Of a DNA stretch of 64,000 bases, positions 21,601-36,600 are shown one piece after another (within the stretch, counting starts at the first letter, position 1; every line of letters begins with the position of its first letter). Source of the DNA: Liolophura sinensis (Eukaryota; Mollusca; Polyplacophora; Chitonida; Chitonidae). The position numbers and the translations under genes were made by a program. Where the stretch lies: positions 4,581,338-4,645,337 of the forward strand of contig NC_088302.1 in assembly GCF_032854445.1 (NCBI RefSeq), read 5' to 3'. The notes below the pieces were generated by a model. It did not search any database. It worked only from the letters and a program-made list of their open reading frames with translations, and was not told the DNA's origin.

Positions 21601-24600
21601 ATCAGACTGTCAGAGTGAGGGGATGTCAGACCAGAGTGAGGGGATGTCAGTGAGGGGATATCAGACTATCAGAGTGAGGGTATATCAGACTATCAGAGTG
21701 AGGGGATATCAGATTATCAGAGTGAGGGGATATCAGATTATCAGAGTGAGGGGATGCCATACTGTCAGAGTGAGGGGATATCAGACTCTCAGAGTGAGGG
21801 GATGTCAGACCATCAGAGTGAAGGATGTCACACTGTCAGAGTGAGGGGATGCCACACTGTCAGAGTGAGGGGTTGTCATACTGTCAGAGTGAGGGGATAT
21901 CAGACTATCAGAGTGAGGGGATGCCATACTGTCAGAGTGAGGGGATATCAGACTATCAGAGTGAGGGGATGCCATACTGTCAGAGTGAGGGGTTGTCATA
22001 CTGTCAGAGTGAGGGGATATCAGACTGTCAGAGTGAGGGGATGCCATACTGTCAGAGTGAGGGGATATCAGACTGTCAGAGTGAGGGGATGTCAGACTAT
22101 CAGAGTGAAGGGATACCACACTGTCAGAGTGAAGGGATGCCACACTGTCAGAGTGAAGGGATGCCACACTGTCAGAGTGAGGGGATATCAGACTATCAGA
22201 GTGAGGGGATGCCATACTGTCAGAGTGAAGGGATGTCACACTGTCAGAGTGAAGGGATGCCACACTGTCAGAGTGAGGGGATGCCACACTGTCATAGTGA
22301 GGGGTTGCCATACTGTCAGAGTGAGGGCATATCAGACTGTCAGAGTGAGGGGATGCCATACTGTCAGAGTGAGGGGATATCAGACTGTCAGAGTGAGGGG
22401 ATGACAGACCATCAGAGTGAAGGGATGTCACACTGTCAGAGTGAGGGGATGCCATACTGTCAGAGTGAGGGGTTGCCATACTGTCAGAGTGAGGGCATAT
22501 CAGACTGTCAGAGTGAGGGCATATCAGACTATCAGAGTGAGGGGATGCCATACTGTCAGAGTGAGAAGATATCAGACTGTCAGAGTGAGGGGATGACAGA
22601 CCATCAGAGTGAAGGGATGTCACACTGTTAGAGTGAAGGGATGCCACACTGTCAGGGTGAGGGGATGCCATACTGTCAGAGTGAGGGGTTGCCATACTGT
22701 CAGAGTGAGGGCATATTAGACTGTCAGAGTGAGGGCATATCAGACTGTCAGAGTGAGGGCATATCACAGTCAGGGAGAGAGGATAATAAAGTTAGAAAGA
22801 GGGATATCATAAGATCAGAGTGAGAGGATATCAGACATAGTGAGGGTATATCACAGAGTGGGGGTATATCACAGAGTGAGGGAATATCATAATGTCAGAG
22901 TGAGGGGATATCAGTCAGAATGAGGGAATACTAGTCAGAGTGAGGAGATATCAGTCAAAATGGGTGAATACCAGTCAGAGTTAGGGAATATCATAATGTC
23001 AGAGTGAGGGGATATCAGACAGAATGAGAAAATACTAGTCAGAGTGAGGAGATATCAGTCAAAATGAGTGAATACCAGTCAGAGTTAGGGAATATCATAA
23101 TGTCAGAATGAGGGGATATCAATCAGAGTGAGAGGATCTCATAGTCAGGCTGAGGGGATATCACAGTCAGAATAAGGCAATACCAGTGAAAGTGTGGGGA
23201 TCTCATAGTCAGTGTGAGGGGATATCTTAGTCAGATAGAAGGAATATCATAGTCACAGCAAGGGGATATCATAAAGTCAGAAATAAGGGATATCACATAC
23301 AGTGAGGGGATATCAGACTGTGAAAGAGAGGGTATGTCAGTCATTCAAAGTAAGGGATATGATCGTCAGTGGGGATATCATAATCAGAAATATGACAGTC
23401 AGAGCACAGGGATATCAAATCCATAGAGGTTCAGTCAGAAGGCCAATTGGGTCCTGCAAAGGTGGTTCCAGTTCAGCTCTTATTCTTAGGTTAAGGCTAA
23501 AAGTTACAAATCTGGGGCCAATTCCTCAAAGCCATTTGTGACAAATGCAAAAAAATTTGAAAAAGCGCATTTTTCCACTTCAGAAATTTAAATTTTTGTC
23601 CACCTCATCCATATTATTTTAAGAGAAATGTGTCCAAATTTCAAATACTACAAACTAACAGCTGTGAAGAGATTTTAAAATTTGACTTAAGTAAGAAATG
23701 GCTTTGTGGAATCGGTCCCTGGAACTTGTGGAGAACAGCACTGGCTTCCCATTTAACCTTTCTTAGCCTTACTGGAACAACATAAAATAATTGCCACATA
23801 AATTAAAAGGTACTCAGGTACACACAAATAAGTTTACAAAGCCATGACAGCACAAGAGCAGAACCTGTATGTCATTGTTATAACCTGTCATCTGAGAGGC
23901 CTTACATAACCTAATGTCACACGTTTACATAACTTCACCAGGATGCTTATTCTTGTATTATTTTAAATCTGTCCTCAACAGAAAACGAATGCCAGGTCAT
24001 TTGATATAGGGTTTTAAATAATTACATTTTGGTCACTAGAATAATTGTTCTAATTACCTCCTCTACACGACAGAGGACTGTCCAACAAATACAACAATTG
24101 TCATATTATTCATTAGAAATGATGAGAGAACACACACATACATGTACATCTGTTTTTGTCTTTTACCACAAATTAGACTTTATTCCCAATTGATAAAAAC
24201 TATTGCAATAACCCATTAGTATAACAATATCTAGTGGTGCACTAATCTTGTACAGCACTGCTCTGTGTGAAGGCCGCATTGCATGCATTGTCCTGTAGAT
24301 ACAGTGTGCTGGTGCAGCTGGATCACACAGAGCCTGTGCTGACAGAGCTCAACATGATGTCTGATCATGCAGAGCCCCTGCTGATAGAGCTCAACATGAT
24401 GTCTGATCATACAGAGCCCCTGCTAATAGAGCTCAACATGATGTCTGATCATACAGAGCCCCTGCTGATAGAGCTCAACATGATGTCTGATCATGCATAG
24501 CCCCTGCTGATAGAGCTCAACATGATGTCTGATCATACAGAGCCCCTGCTGATAGAGCTCAACATGATGTCTGATCATGCAGAGCCCCTGCTGATAGAGC

Positions 24601-27600
24601 TCAAAATGATGTCTGATCATACAGAGCCCCTGCTGATAGAGCTCAACATGATGTCTGATTATACAGAGCCCCTGCTGATAGGGTTCAACATGAAGTCTGA
24701 TCACACAGAGCCCCTGCTGATAGGGTTCAACATGAAGTCTGATCATACAGAGCCCCTGCTAATAGGGCTGAACACAATATCTGATCATGCAGAGCCCCTA
24801 CTGATAGGGTTCAACATGATGTCTGATCATACAGAGCCCCTGCTGATAGAGCTCAACATGATGTCTGATTATACAGAGCCCCTACTGATAGGGTTCAACA
24901 TGAAGTCTGATCATACAGAGCCTCTGCTGATAGGGCTGAACACAATATCTGATCATCTCCTGCTGATAGAGCTCAAAATGATGTCTGATCATACAGAGCC
25001 CCTGCTGATAGAGCTCAACATGATGTCTGATTATACAGAGCCCCTACTGATAGGGTTCAACATGATGTCTGATTATACAGAGCCCCTGCTGATAGGGCTG
25101 AACACAATATCTGATCATCTCCTGCTGATAGGGTTCAACATGATGTCTGATCATAGACAGCCCCTGATGATAGGGTTCACCACAATATCTGATCATGCAG
25201 AGCCCCTGCTGAGAGGGTTCAACATGATGTCTGATCATGCAGAGCCCCTGCTGATAAGGCTCAACACGATGTCAGGTCATATGGAGCCCCTGCTGATAGG
25301 GTTCAACATGATGTCTGATCATACAGAGCCCCTGCTGATAGGGTTCAACATAAAGTCTAATCATACAGAGCCCCTGCTGATAGGGTTCACCACAATATCT
25401 GATCATGCAGAGCCCCTGCTGATAGGGTTCAACATGATGTCTGATCATACAGAGCCTCAACACGATGTCTCCCATACTTCTGTTATGCATTGATCGCTTA
25501 TGATGCCGACAACCTTATCTGGATGACAGTCCCTTGCAAGGGCAACCAGATTATAACACACATTCCTTTTACTAGAACATATGCATCAACTAACCTTACA
25601 GAACATCAATATCCTAGGAGCCCAGGAGCCCAGGAGCACAAAGTTGCCTTGGACTTAAGTCTGACTTAGTTTTTATTTGTTCTGTTATTCATGAACGAAA
25701 ACTGAAATAAAAACACTAATTTTCATTTTTATGATGAAAGTCTCAGCCAAATCTTTGTATTAACAAAAAAAAATTTTAAAACTGGTCACAATTTTAGTAC
25801 AGTTAAATGTTCTGACTTAAGTGAAAGACAGTTTCGTGATTGACAATGACAGCCCTAAAGATTGTAAAAGCCAGAATGTTGTCCAGTAAGTGCCTAAGCA
25901 TTCAGAGACCAATAGTACACCTTAACAGAACATGAATTTTCTTCAGCTGTACTAGTGGTGTTACTATCCATACATGTATAACACATTTTGAAAAGTGTGC
26001 GTAGTCTGAAAAAAATCATACTGCAGTCTTTAAAGAAGCTATTAAACTGCTCAACGTACATGTACATTAAATGCCGTTATGACTTAGTGCTTAAAGTGCA
26101 AGTGCAGCATATTGACTCAGGATTAAGCCTCTCACTAATGCGATCACGGTGAGTTCAGCTCGTGCCGGCGTCCTCCCTGCTCACACATGGGAAGATTTGG
26201 CATCAACCTGCAGATGGTTGTGGGTTTCCCACGTGCTCTGCCTGCTTTCCTCCTCATGTAATGCTGGCCACAGTTGTATAAATGAAGTATTCCTGAGTAC
26301 GGCTACACCCATGAAATGAATAAATCAATACATTAAATGTCATCTTTTTATGAGATCCTGTAACCCTCTACAAGAACATAATCAGAACTATGAATTGGTA
26401 GCGCATGATATTAAACACATCAGTTTTGTTATTAGTATGTTTTAATTTTGTGTTAAATTTCAACAATGTGATTAGATTTATAACACTTATATTAATACAT
26501 AACCCACAGCAATTCCATGTGCATGTACCATGTTAATGTTCAAGTGTTCAGGCTTTTGCATATAGTTTATATTGCTGACTTGGTGTTTCTCCTGGGTTTT
26601 AACTTCTTCTCTGATTCACTGTGATGACAAGCATGTTTATGTGTTCTATAAAACACAGAGATAAGGTACAAGTTTATACAGGACATATAGTACACTGTCA
26701 CTAGACACCTTTTTGTGTGTAACCAGGGCTGGGTAGCTGATCCTTCAAGCATGAAAACCACAGTAAAACAATCTACTCATTCTAGTATCCCTTGGTTGTT
26801 GATCATTTTTATGTGTAAATTCCTGAAGGTGATATCACCTTTGTATGCCAGGCTGACTGAAGCAGTTTTGAATTCAGCATGCCCATAGATCAAGGCATGC
26901 ACTGTTGCTCTTTCTTTGAAAAAGAGATTTCGTAACTCCAACAGATCATACGATTTACTCCTCCCTGAGGAAAACGGGGTAAGTAGTGGCAGTAAATGAT
27001 AAAACTGCATGATTAAGTATGAACAAAGGCAATAATGCATCTTTATAAATAACAGTTAAAATCCCCCCCCCCCCAATACACAAACACACAAATGCATTGT
27101 TAATGGCATATAGAAATCATAAAAAATAACTTTTAGTGCGGACATGTACATATTTCCAAGAATATTTTACTTTCAAACAGATATCAAACACTTTTTTCAG
27201 GACTCTCAGAATCAGGCAAAATGAGTAACTTTATATTTATATATTCAAACGACACCAACTGTATTTTGTGTTTTAAGGATGGGGCGACATTAAAAATCCA
27301 AACTTGGCATAAAACAAAAGTGAAAATCCACCTTTATATTTTGTCTTATGTTCATGCTTTTAAAAATTTCCTGTTTTCCCAAGGCTTTCCGATCACGTAA
27401 ATGTTTCTTAAACAGGAAATATTTCTGGGTTAATCCATATTTTCCACCATTTCAAAGATTTTCAGGTTTTATTTTAATATCATCCTTTGATACTGAAAAC
27501 AGATTTTTTTTCTAACATTCAAGCTTTAAAGTCAGATAGAGAAGCTTGTTAAAATTGCAAAAAACTTCCTTCCTGATAGCTACACCAGTACACCAAATGT

Positions 27601-30600
27601 TCAGAAATTGATTTGGCCAGCTGCATGGACAGCGCCACAGAGATTCCAGCTCAATTTCACCTTCCCGATGTCAGTTTGTAAGAGAAACTAACAAACATGC
27701 AGGTGTAGCACATGTGATCAGCTCAGCAGCTGCAGTGATTGGCTACTTTGGCATGCCCTGGTGATGAGACCTAATATCTGATTGGTCAGAGCTGTAGTTC
27801 ATTCATGTACCAGCCGCGAGACTGTGTCAGCAGCAGCCCTGATTGCATCAAGGCCCAGAGAGATCAGCTGATCAGGCGGGTTTCGTAAGCTTGCCAGCTT
27901 GTATAAGTGACCTCCCTAGAGAAATAACAGCTTTTGCCCAGGGTGGTTACAACAATGTGTAATCTTAAAAGCTCCAGATAAATTCCAAGGCCTCGAAGCA
28001 GTTAATACAGACATACCATGTACTTGTATAGTGAGGTTGTACCATGCATGAAGCTTCAGTTAAGTCAAAAAAAAAAAAAAATTTCTGATTTATATAACGT
28101 CTGGAAAAGAAAGGTGTCAGCATCTGACACCTACATGTATTGTTGTACTAACTAAAATAAATCCATCATCAGTAAGTACAACACAGTGACACGCGCCACA
28201 CACATTCCTACATAATTTACAACTACAAGTCTACTGCTTCAAAACCCTTAGCCAAGTGTAATCAGGGCACAGACAGGTATGAAAGGGCACATGATAAGTT
28301 AGAGATTGTGGACATTTGCTGACCCATGTCACGTCTTTTCCACACAGATTTATATATAACCACTTCAGCATCACATGTATGTACATGTGTGTATGTATGC
28401 AGGTGGACATTGTGTCAAAACACACAGTGATGTAAACATGGCATAATATTGATTCTCGGTGTGAAATACTTCAGAAAATTTACTGGGCAAAATAAGAGAG
28501 AGCAGATAATAGTCCATTTTACATGCACAACTGTGTGAAGCTAACACATGGTGCATCTGACATCTGACATTGCATAACTAAGTATGGCACATCTAATGCA
28601 GGGCACACATCTAGCGCATAGTACATGACACACTCATACCTAAACACATGCTACATCTGGCACATTGCATATCTAAACACATGCTACATCTGACACACAG
28701 CATATCAAACACATGATACATCTGACACACTGCATATCAAACACATGATACATCTGACACACTGAATCCCTAAGGCTTGCTACATGTAACACACTGCACA
28801 TCAAACACATGCTACATCTGACAAACTGCATACCTAACACATGGTACATCTGACACACTGCACACCTAACACATGCTACATCTGACACACTGTATATCAA
28901 ACACATGCTACATCTGACACACTGCATATCAAACACATGGTACATCTAACACACTGCTTACCTAAAACATGCTACATCTGACACACTGTATATCAAACAC
29001 ATGCTACATCTGACACACTGCATACCTAACACATGGTACATCTAACACACTGCTTACCTAAAACATGCTACATCTAACACACTGCTTACCTAACACATGC
29101 TACATCTGCCACACTGTATATCAAACACATGCTACATCTGACATACTGCATACCTAACACATGCTACATCTAACACACTGCTTACCTAACACATGCTACA
29201 TCTGACACACTGTATATCAAACACATGCTACATCTGACACACTGCATACCTAACACATGGTACATCTAACAAACTGCATACCTAACACATGCTACATCTA
29301 ACACACTGTATATCAAACACATGCTACATCTAACACACTGCATACCTAACACATGCTACATCTGACACACTGTATATTAAACACATGCTACATCTAACAC
29401 ACTGTATATCAAACACATGCTACATCTGACACACTGCATACCTAACACATGGTGCATCTAACACACTGCTTACTAAAACATGCTACATCTAACACACTGC
29501 TTACCTAACACATGCTACATCTGACACAGTGTATATCAAACACATGCTACATCTGACACACTGCATACCTAACACATGGTACATCTAACACACTGCATAC
29601 CTAACACATGGTACATCTAACACACTGCTTACCTAACACATGCTACATCTGACACACTGCTTACCTAACACATGCTACATCTAACACACTGCTTACCTAA
29701 CACATGCTACATCTGACACACTGTATATCAAACACATGCTACATCTAACACACTGTATATCAAACACATGCTACATCTGACACACTGCATACCTAACACA
29801 TGCTACATCTAACACACTGCATACCTAAAACATGCTACATCTAACACACTGCTTACCTAACACATGCTACATCTGACACACTGCTTACCTAACACATGCT
29901 ACATCTAACACACTGCTCACCTAACACATGCTACATCTGACACACTGTATATCAAACACATGCTACATCTGACACACTGCATACCTAACACATGGTACAT
30001 CTAACACACTGCATACCTAAAACATGGTACATCTAACACACTGCTTACCTAACACATGCTACATCTGACACACTGCATACCTATACACATGGTACATCTG
30101 ACACACTGCATATCAAATACATGGTACATCTGACAAACTGCATACCTAAACACATTTTACATCTAACACACTGCATATTAAACACATGGTACATCTAACA
30201 CACTGCATACCTGACAAATGCTACATCTGACACACTGCATACCTATACACATGGTACATCTAACACACTGATGTGTCACTGACGTATGCAATCATACTCT
30301 TTATCAGATAAGCTATTCAGAGGCAACGTAGTGCAATGAGTTACTCTCTATCTGCACAATGTTTAGGTCTTATGAAACATGTCAGAGATGTCAGTGCAGG
30401 ACACTGAATTCAAATTTACAGACGGACACAGACCCCCATTACAACTTCCGTTTTTCAGTAGGGACGATTGTAGTTCTGTGTATTTTAGGGTGTAAAGTCT
30501 TTTTTTGCTGCCAGCCTGCCGTTTTTGGTGTACAGGTGCATGCTTGGTATCAAAATGATGGAAATTGTCTAAGCTTTGGGCAGGTATGAGTTTTAACGGT

Positions 30601-33600
30601 GAAAAAAACGCTCTAAAACGCTCTGTGGTCAAGGGTAGTACAGGAGTATAAACAGGCTGGAACAAACACAGACAACGTTTCATTGTTCCTGGTTTTTAAA
30701 ATGTCTCTTTTGGGGCTGACATTTGATAAATAATGCAAAATTTGAGTGCTGCGAGTGAAATTGGAGTATGTGGCTGATAGATAGGGTGGTGTGATTAAGG
30801 ATGGTCAATAAGGCCTTGTATCACATATAAGGGCCCAGCCTCACACAGGTGGATAAAAACACATCAGCAGATTAATTTACTTGGCTAGAGTAGTAGAGAG
30901 GGCCAGTGTGCATTTAATTTACAAACCAAGTCAGGTTCCTCCCATGTGTGCCACCACACACTAGGTAAATGTGCTTCAAATCATCCTGCAGGTCACAAAA
31001 CATTAAAAACAGGCATCTCTGCTGCAACACTGTCTGCTGTTTTGGGCATAGACTTGAAGTGGACAAGGTAAATTTTCCTCTTTAAACTTAAAAATAAACC
31101 ACTGTAGGCATGTAGTTTTCATTGCATGTGTATATTCATTCCTCTGACAAGTTACATGTGCACTCACACAGTATGTGTGGCGTTGGAACAAAAATGATCA
31201 ATTTCAAGTTTCTAGCATACATGTAAGTGTGATCTGTTGGAATATTGCCCTTGTGAAAATGAGTCTCTGCCCCACCAGGTGTCTGTTTCTCCACCAGAAC
31301 ATAGTACGCTGTTCTTGCGACATCTCAAGGAGTTTTTGTTTTAGTATCTGGCCCAGTGTGGCATCCACCTCCCTGGGCAACTGGGATTTTTTTTATGTTT
31401 CCAATGTCCTCACACACAAGTTAGAAAATAGACAGCTACATACGGCTTTCACATCCTAGTTTAATACCTAATGAGCTTTCGTCTTGGTTTCCCTCTTTAG
31501 ATCTTGTCTCCCAAACATGGCGTCAGTCAACTTTGCCTGGTTTATGCATATATTGAACTGGGATCTACCTAGGTGAGTGGGGTCTGCTAGCCGTTCAGCT
31601 TCCTCAAAGGCCTGACCATTCGGATGCAGTCTTCCACTCCCTTGGCTGACCTAGAATCCCCGTCAATGGTCCGGTACTACACCATGACACATACCCCTCC
31701 AGCCCCCCCCCCCCCCACCACCACCAACCGGGGAAACGTCACAGGTTTCTCATATATGTACGGACAGTTTGAATGTCCATTCCTCATGCCCACCCAGGAA
31801 CACCCAGTGTGGAACCTGATTACGGATGTAATTTCTCACTGATTATTTGAGGATTTCTGTGTTGTTACAGGTTAAGAAGTATAGCTTTTCCCCTCTTCTT
31901 GGGTCCCTTCAACATGTCTTGGGAGGGTTGCCTTGCTGACTGTCTGAATGACCAATGTGCATGTACTGTGTGGCTTTATTTTTGTAAGTGGCAAATTCAT
32001 ATTTCTCCCCTCTACGTATCTCTTGTAGATGCCAGTGTCACACTTTGGTGTTTGTTATGTGGAAAGTACTAATTTAGTCTGAGGCAACAACACAGGTGGT
32101 GGGATTCTTTGCACTGTGAGTTGAGGTAAGCAGCCAACCAATGGCAGCCATGTGGGAGACGGGAAAGGGGGGTAGTGGGGGGGGGGGGGGGGGGGTAGTG
32201 GGTGATCTTTTAAAGGGTTTTGTCATGTGAATCACTATGTAAAAGGGATACTAGTCTTTTCTTTAGCCTTATCCATGGAAACTGTGCCTATGAGCATTTC
32301 TATATCAATTTGGATGCATATGTTTACTTTGATGGTGATGAAAATGTACTTTTCTGGAATTTTGAAACTCTGCTTTGCTACCCACCTGTATCACTTTAAG
32401 TCAAATTTTGCACAAAGTTGCTAAAAGGTATGTCCTATATTTTGTAAGTGAATTGTCAGATAAATTACCTGTCTTTTGATATATATTTTGACACTTTTGG
32501 CTTTTAAGTATTTTCTTAACACTGCTGTAAACAAGAAAATCTACATGAAAATCCATAATTTTCTAAATGTTTGTCAATGGAAAATGTAAAATACTTTGTC
32601 ATTGGAATTTTTTCATTTTTCTTGCAGATATACATACCAGCTTTCCAAAACATTTGACCTGGTTGAGATATTTTGAACGGTATGTGCACTACAGAGCTTT
32701 GAACTTCGTGCTTGAGGACGGACAAACAGACACATTTCCAAGATAGGGGTACCCCAAGTTAAATTCCTCCTACTCAAAAGTTTTTGCATGTATCAAGCTG
32801 TAACTTTATGTGTGAGGTTTAGAGGTAGTAAGCATTATGTGGTGCAAAAATTATTGATTTTGAAAAAAGTTGGCTGGTGTGATAGGACACAGACCCCCAT
32901 TACAACTTCCGTTTTTCAGTAGGGACGACTGTAGTTCTGTGTATTTTAGGGTGTACAGTCTTTTTTTGCTGCCAGCCAGCCGTTTTTGGTGTACAGGTGC
33001 ATGCTTGGTATCAAAATGATGGAAATTGTCTAAGCTTTGGGCAGGTATGAGTTTTAAAGGTGAAAGTTTGAAATGCTGGGCGAGAGGACACAAGGAGACA
33101 GGTGGTGATGAGGCTGCGAGTGACGTCCCCTTGGCGTTGCTAGGCACCCCTCCCAGCTGCCGGCATGGAAAGGTCCAGATTTTGACGGTCAACCTATGTC
33201 AAGATTTTTACAGCTTCTTTCTCACAGGCTGGGCCAGGTATGTACCAAAGCTTATTGGCCTCGGAATGTTTGGAACTGAGCTACAGCGCTAAACGTTAAC
33301 ATTGTCGCTTATGGAAAACTAATGGGGGTCTGTGGCCAGACCACTAAGTGTCTCAAGGGAGATAACTTTGTAAATATTGCAGAGAATGGCCTGACAGGTC
33401 TATCTATGAATAAGTTCAGGTCACTTGGGTCTCATGTTTGCTTTCAGACAACAGCCGAGCTATTTGTAAAGCAGTCAGTCTGTGCATGGCAGGTCGTGGA
33501 TTCATATGTGGAAGAATGAACTTGCTCTTATATGGGCCATGTTTTTTTGTGTTATTTCTTACATAAACCATGCTAAGCCTGAGAAGGGATCGCTGTTTCT

Positions 33601-36600
33601 CATTGTGCATAGCGCAGCATCATCAAGCTCGCATCTCTACAAAACTACATCTCTGGTCACTTTGATCTGCATTACACAGACTTGGTGAAGTTGTGTGGAC
33701 AAAATCACATCTCTAGGCACCTTGATCTGTATTTTACAGACCTGGTGAAGTTGTTTGGACAAAAACACATCTGTAGTCACCTTGATCTGCATTACACAGA
33801 CTTGGTGAAGTTGTATGGACAAAATCACACATCTAGGCACCTTGATATGTATTTTACAGACCTGGTGAAGTTGTTTGGACAAAATCACATCTGTAGTCAC
33901 CTTGATCTGTATTTTATATACCTTGGTGAAATTGTTTGGACAAAATCACATCTGTAGTCTCCTTGATCTGTATTTTACAGACCTGGTGAAGTTGTTTGGA
34001 CAAAATCACATCTGTAGTCACCTTGACCTGCATTACACAGACCTGGTGAAGTTGTATGGACAAAAATCACATATCTAGGCACCTTGATCTGTATTTTACA
34101 GACCTGGTGAAGTTGTGGGACAAAATCACATCTGTAGTCACCTTGACCTGCATTACACAGACCTGGTGAAGTTGTATGGACAAAAAATCACATATCTAGG
34201 CACCTTGATCTGTATTTTACAGACCTGGTGAAGTTGTGTGGACAAAATCACATCTGTAGTCACCTTGATCTGCATTACACAGACTTGGTGAAGTTGTATG
34301 GACAAAATCACATATCTAGGCACCATGATCTGTATTTTACAGACCTGGTGAAGGTTGTGTGGACAAAATCACATCTGTAGTCACCTTGATCTGCATTACA
34401 CAGACTTGGTGAAGTTGTATGGACAAAATCACATCTCTAGGCACCTTGATCTGTATTTTACAGACCTGGTGAAGTTGTGTGGACCAAATCACATCTGCAG
34501 TCACCTTGACCTGCATTACACAGACCTGGTGAAGTTGTATGGACAAAAATCACATATCTAGGCACCTTGATCTGTATTTTACAGACCTGGTGAAGTTGTG
34601 TGGACAAAATCACATCTGTAGTCACCTTGATCTGCATTACACAGACTTGGTGAAGTTGTATGGACAAAATCACATATCTAGGCACCATGATCTGTATTTT
34701 ACAGACCTGGTGAAGTTGTGTGGACAAAATCACATCTGTAGTCACCTTGATCTGCATTACACAGACCTTGGTGAAGTTGTATGGACAAAATCACATATCT
34801 AGGCACCATGATCTGTATTTTACAGACCTGGTGAAGTTGTGTGGACAAAATCACATCTCTAGGCACCTTGATCTGTATTTTACAGACCTGGTGAAGTTGT
34901 TGGACAAAATCACATCTGTAGTCACCTTGATCTGCATACACAGACCTGGTGAAGTTGTATGGACAAAATCACATCTCTAGGCACCTTGATCTGTATTTTA
35001 CAGACCTGGTGAAGTTGTGTGGACAAAATCACATCTGTAGTCACCTTGATCTGCATTACACAGACTTGGTGAAGTTGTATGGACAAAATCACATATCCAG
35101 GCAAGTTGATCTGTATTTTACAGACCTGGTGAAGTTGTGTGGACAAAATCACATCTGTAGTCACCTTGATCTGCATTTTACCGACTTGGTGAAGTTGTAT
35201 GGACAAAAATCATATCTTAGTCACCTAGGTCATATCTCCATGACATCAGACGATGACGTGACCTACATATGTCATATCTCTATGACATCAGGCAATGATG
35301 TGACCTACATGTAGGTCATATCTCCATGACATCATGCGATGACGTGACCTACATCTAGGTAACATCTTCAGACATCACGCGATGACGTGACCTACATCTA
35401 GGTCACATCTTCATGACATCCCGGAACGATGTGCCGGGTGTGATGATTTCAAAAATCATTCTGAATGAAACATTCAAATTTAGCCTTTCAACGCGAACAA
35501 TTCACCTCACAACTCATTTGCTGGTTTTACTAACCATTATGCAACCTGCGGATGGTCGTGGATTCTCACAGGCTCTGCTCGGTTTCCTCCCACCATAAAG
35601 CGACCCTTGTTGTCAAGTATACACTGACCATATGTTGTACATAATCATGACTTTACACTACTAACACTCAGTATCCCTGATGAGAACGGAAAGTTCTACT
35701 GCATAAACAATGGCTTAACACAATTACCTCCAATTTCAAAATAAATCTAAAGTGAAGATAACACAACATGCTAACACTGTCATTACTGTAGTTTGGTAAT
35801 GTCTGTTTTACAGGAAGTGTAAAATTTGTATAACAAACCTTCTCAAGCCCTACCACTTGCTTCACTCCTGCTAAAACCCCACACAACATGGTGGGCTGGT
35901 AGAAATCAACTTAGCTAAATTACATTCACAAGTCAAGAGGATCATAAAATGAACATGTACGAAAAGGTAGTGTTGGATATCACTGTTGGTGGGCTTTCCA
36001 ATGACTTCATTTACTTTCTTTTTTCTTGACTTTAAGGCAGATAAAGTGTATATGTGTAACAAATGTAAATTTCACCGATGGAAAAGGTATGAAGAATCAC
36101 AACTGCCTAGTATGTCTTAAACAATAACATTATCTGAGATAGACATTGCTTTCAAAAGCTAGCATGACAAAAAACAATGCATGTCACTCTTAAAAATAAC
36201 AACATGGCTTTGAGATTAATGATTTCACCGCAACCACAGAGCTACATGTAGATAGAGTAAAAAAAAGTTGTTATTGTAATCAGCAAACACTGTGTCCTTG
36301 TCCGTTCTAAAGGTGATAAATGACAGTGCACACATACATGTTGTGCTCAAGGAACGTTTGAAGCAGATTATAACCGCACTGTTACAAGCGACAGCCAGTA
36401 GCAGTATGGCAGTTAATGATGACAAAAAAGAAACATTTTGTTTTCTGACGTTCCAATCTGAGCTCAGTGGAATGGCGTCATAATAACAAGCTCAGTCAAC
36501 TTTAACATCCCTACTTCATGCAACAAGGTGCGACTTTCCACTATATACAAAAGTCTGTAAAGACCCATTAGCTAAGAACATTGCTTAGAGGAGATACCCA

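Noticed and set aside
21156-22823. Long repetitive open frames (165-320 codons) as protein genes
   Set aside because: They exist in several frames on both strands because the 24-bp unit is a multiple of three; no start context, splice sites or conservation pattern supports one frame.
24522-25493. 323-codon repetitive protein
   Set aside because: By-product of the 42-bp unit; the minus strand is also open and the array lies within an intron.
28610-30270. CRISPR-like array
   Set aside because: Units are contiguous and there are no unique spacers; eukaryotic minisatellite.
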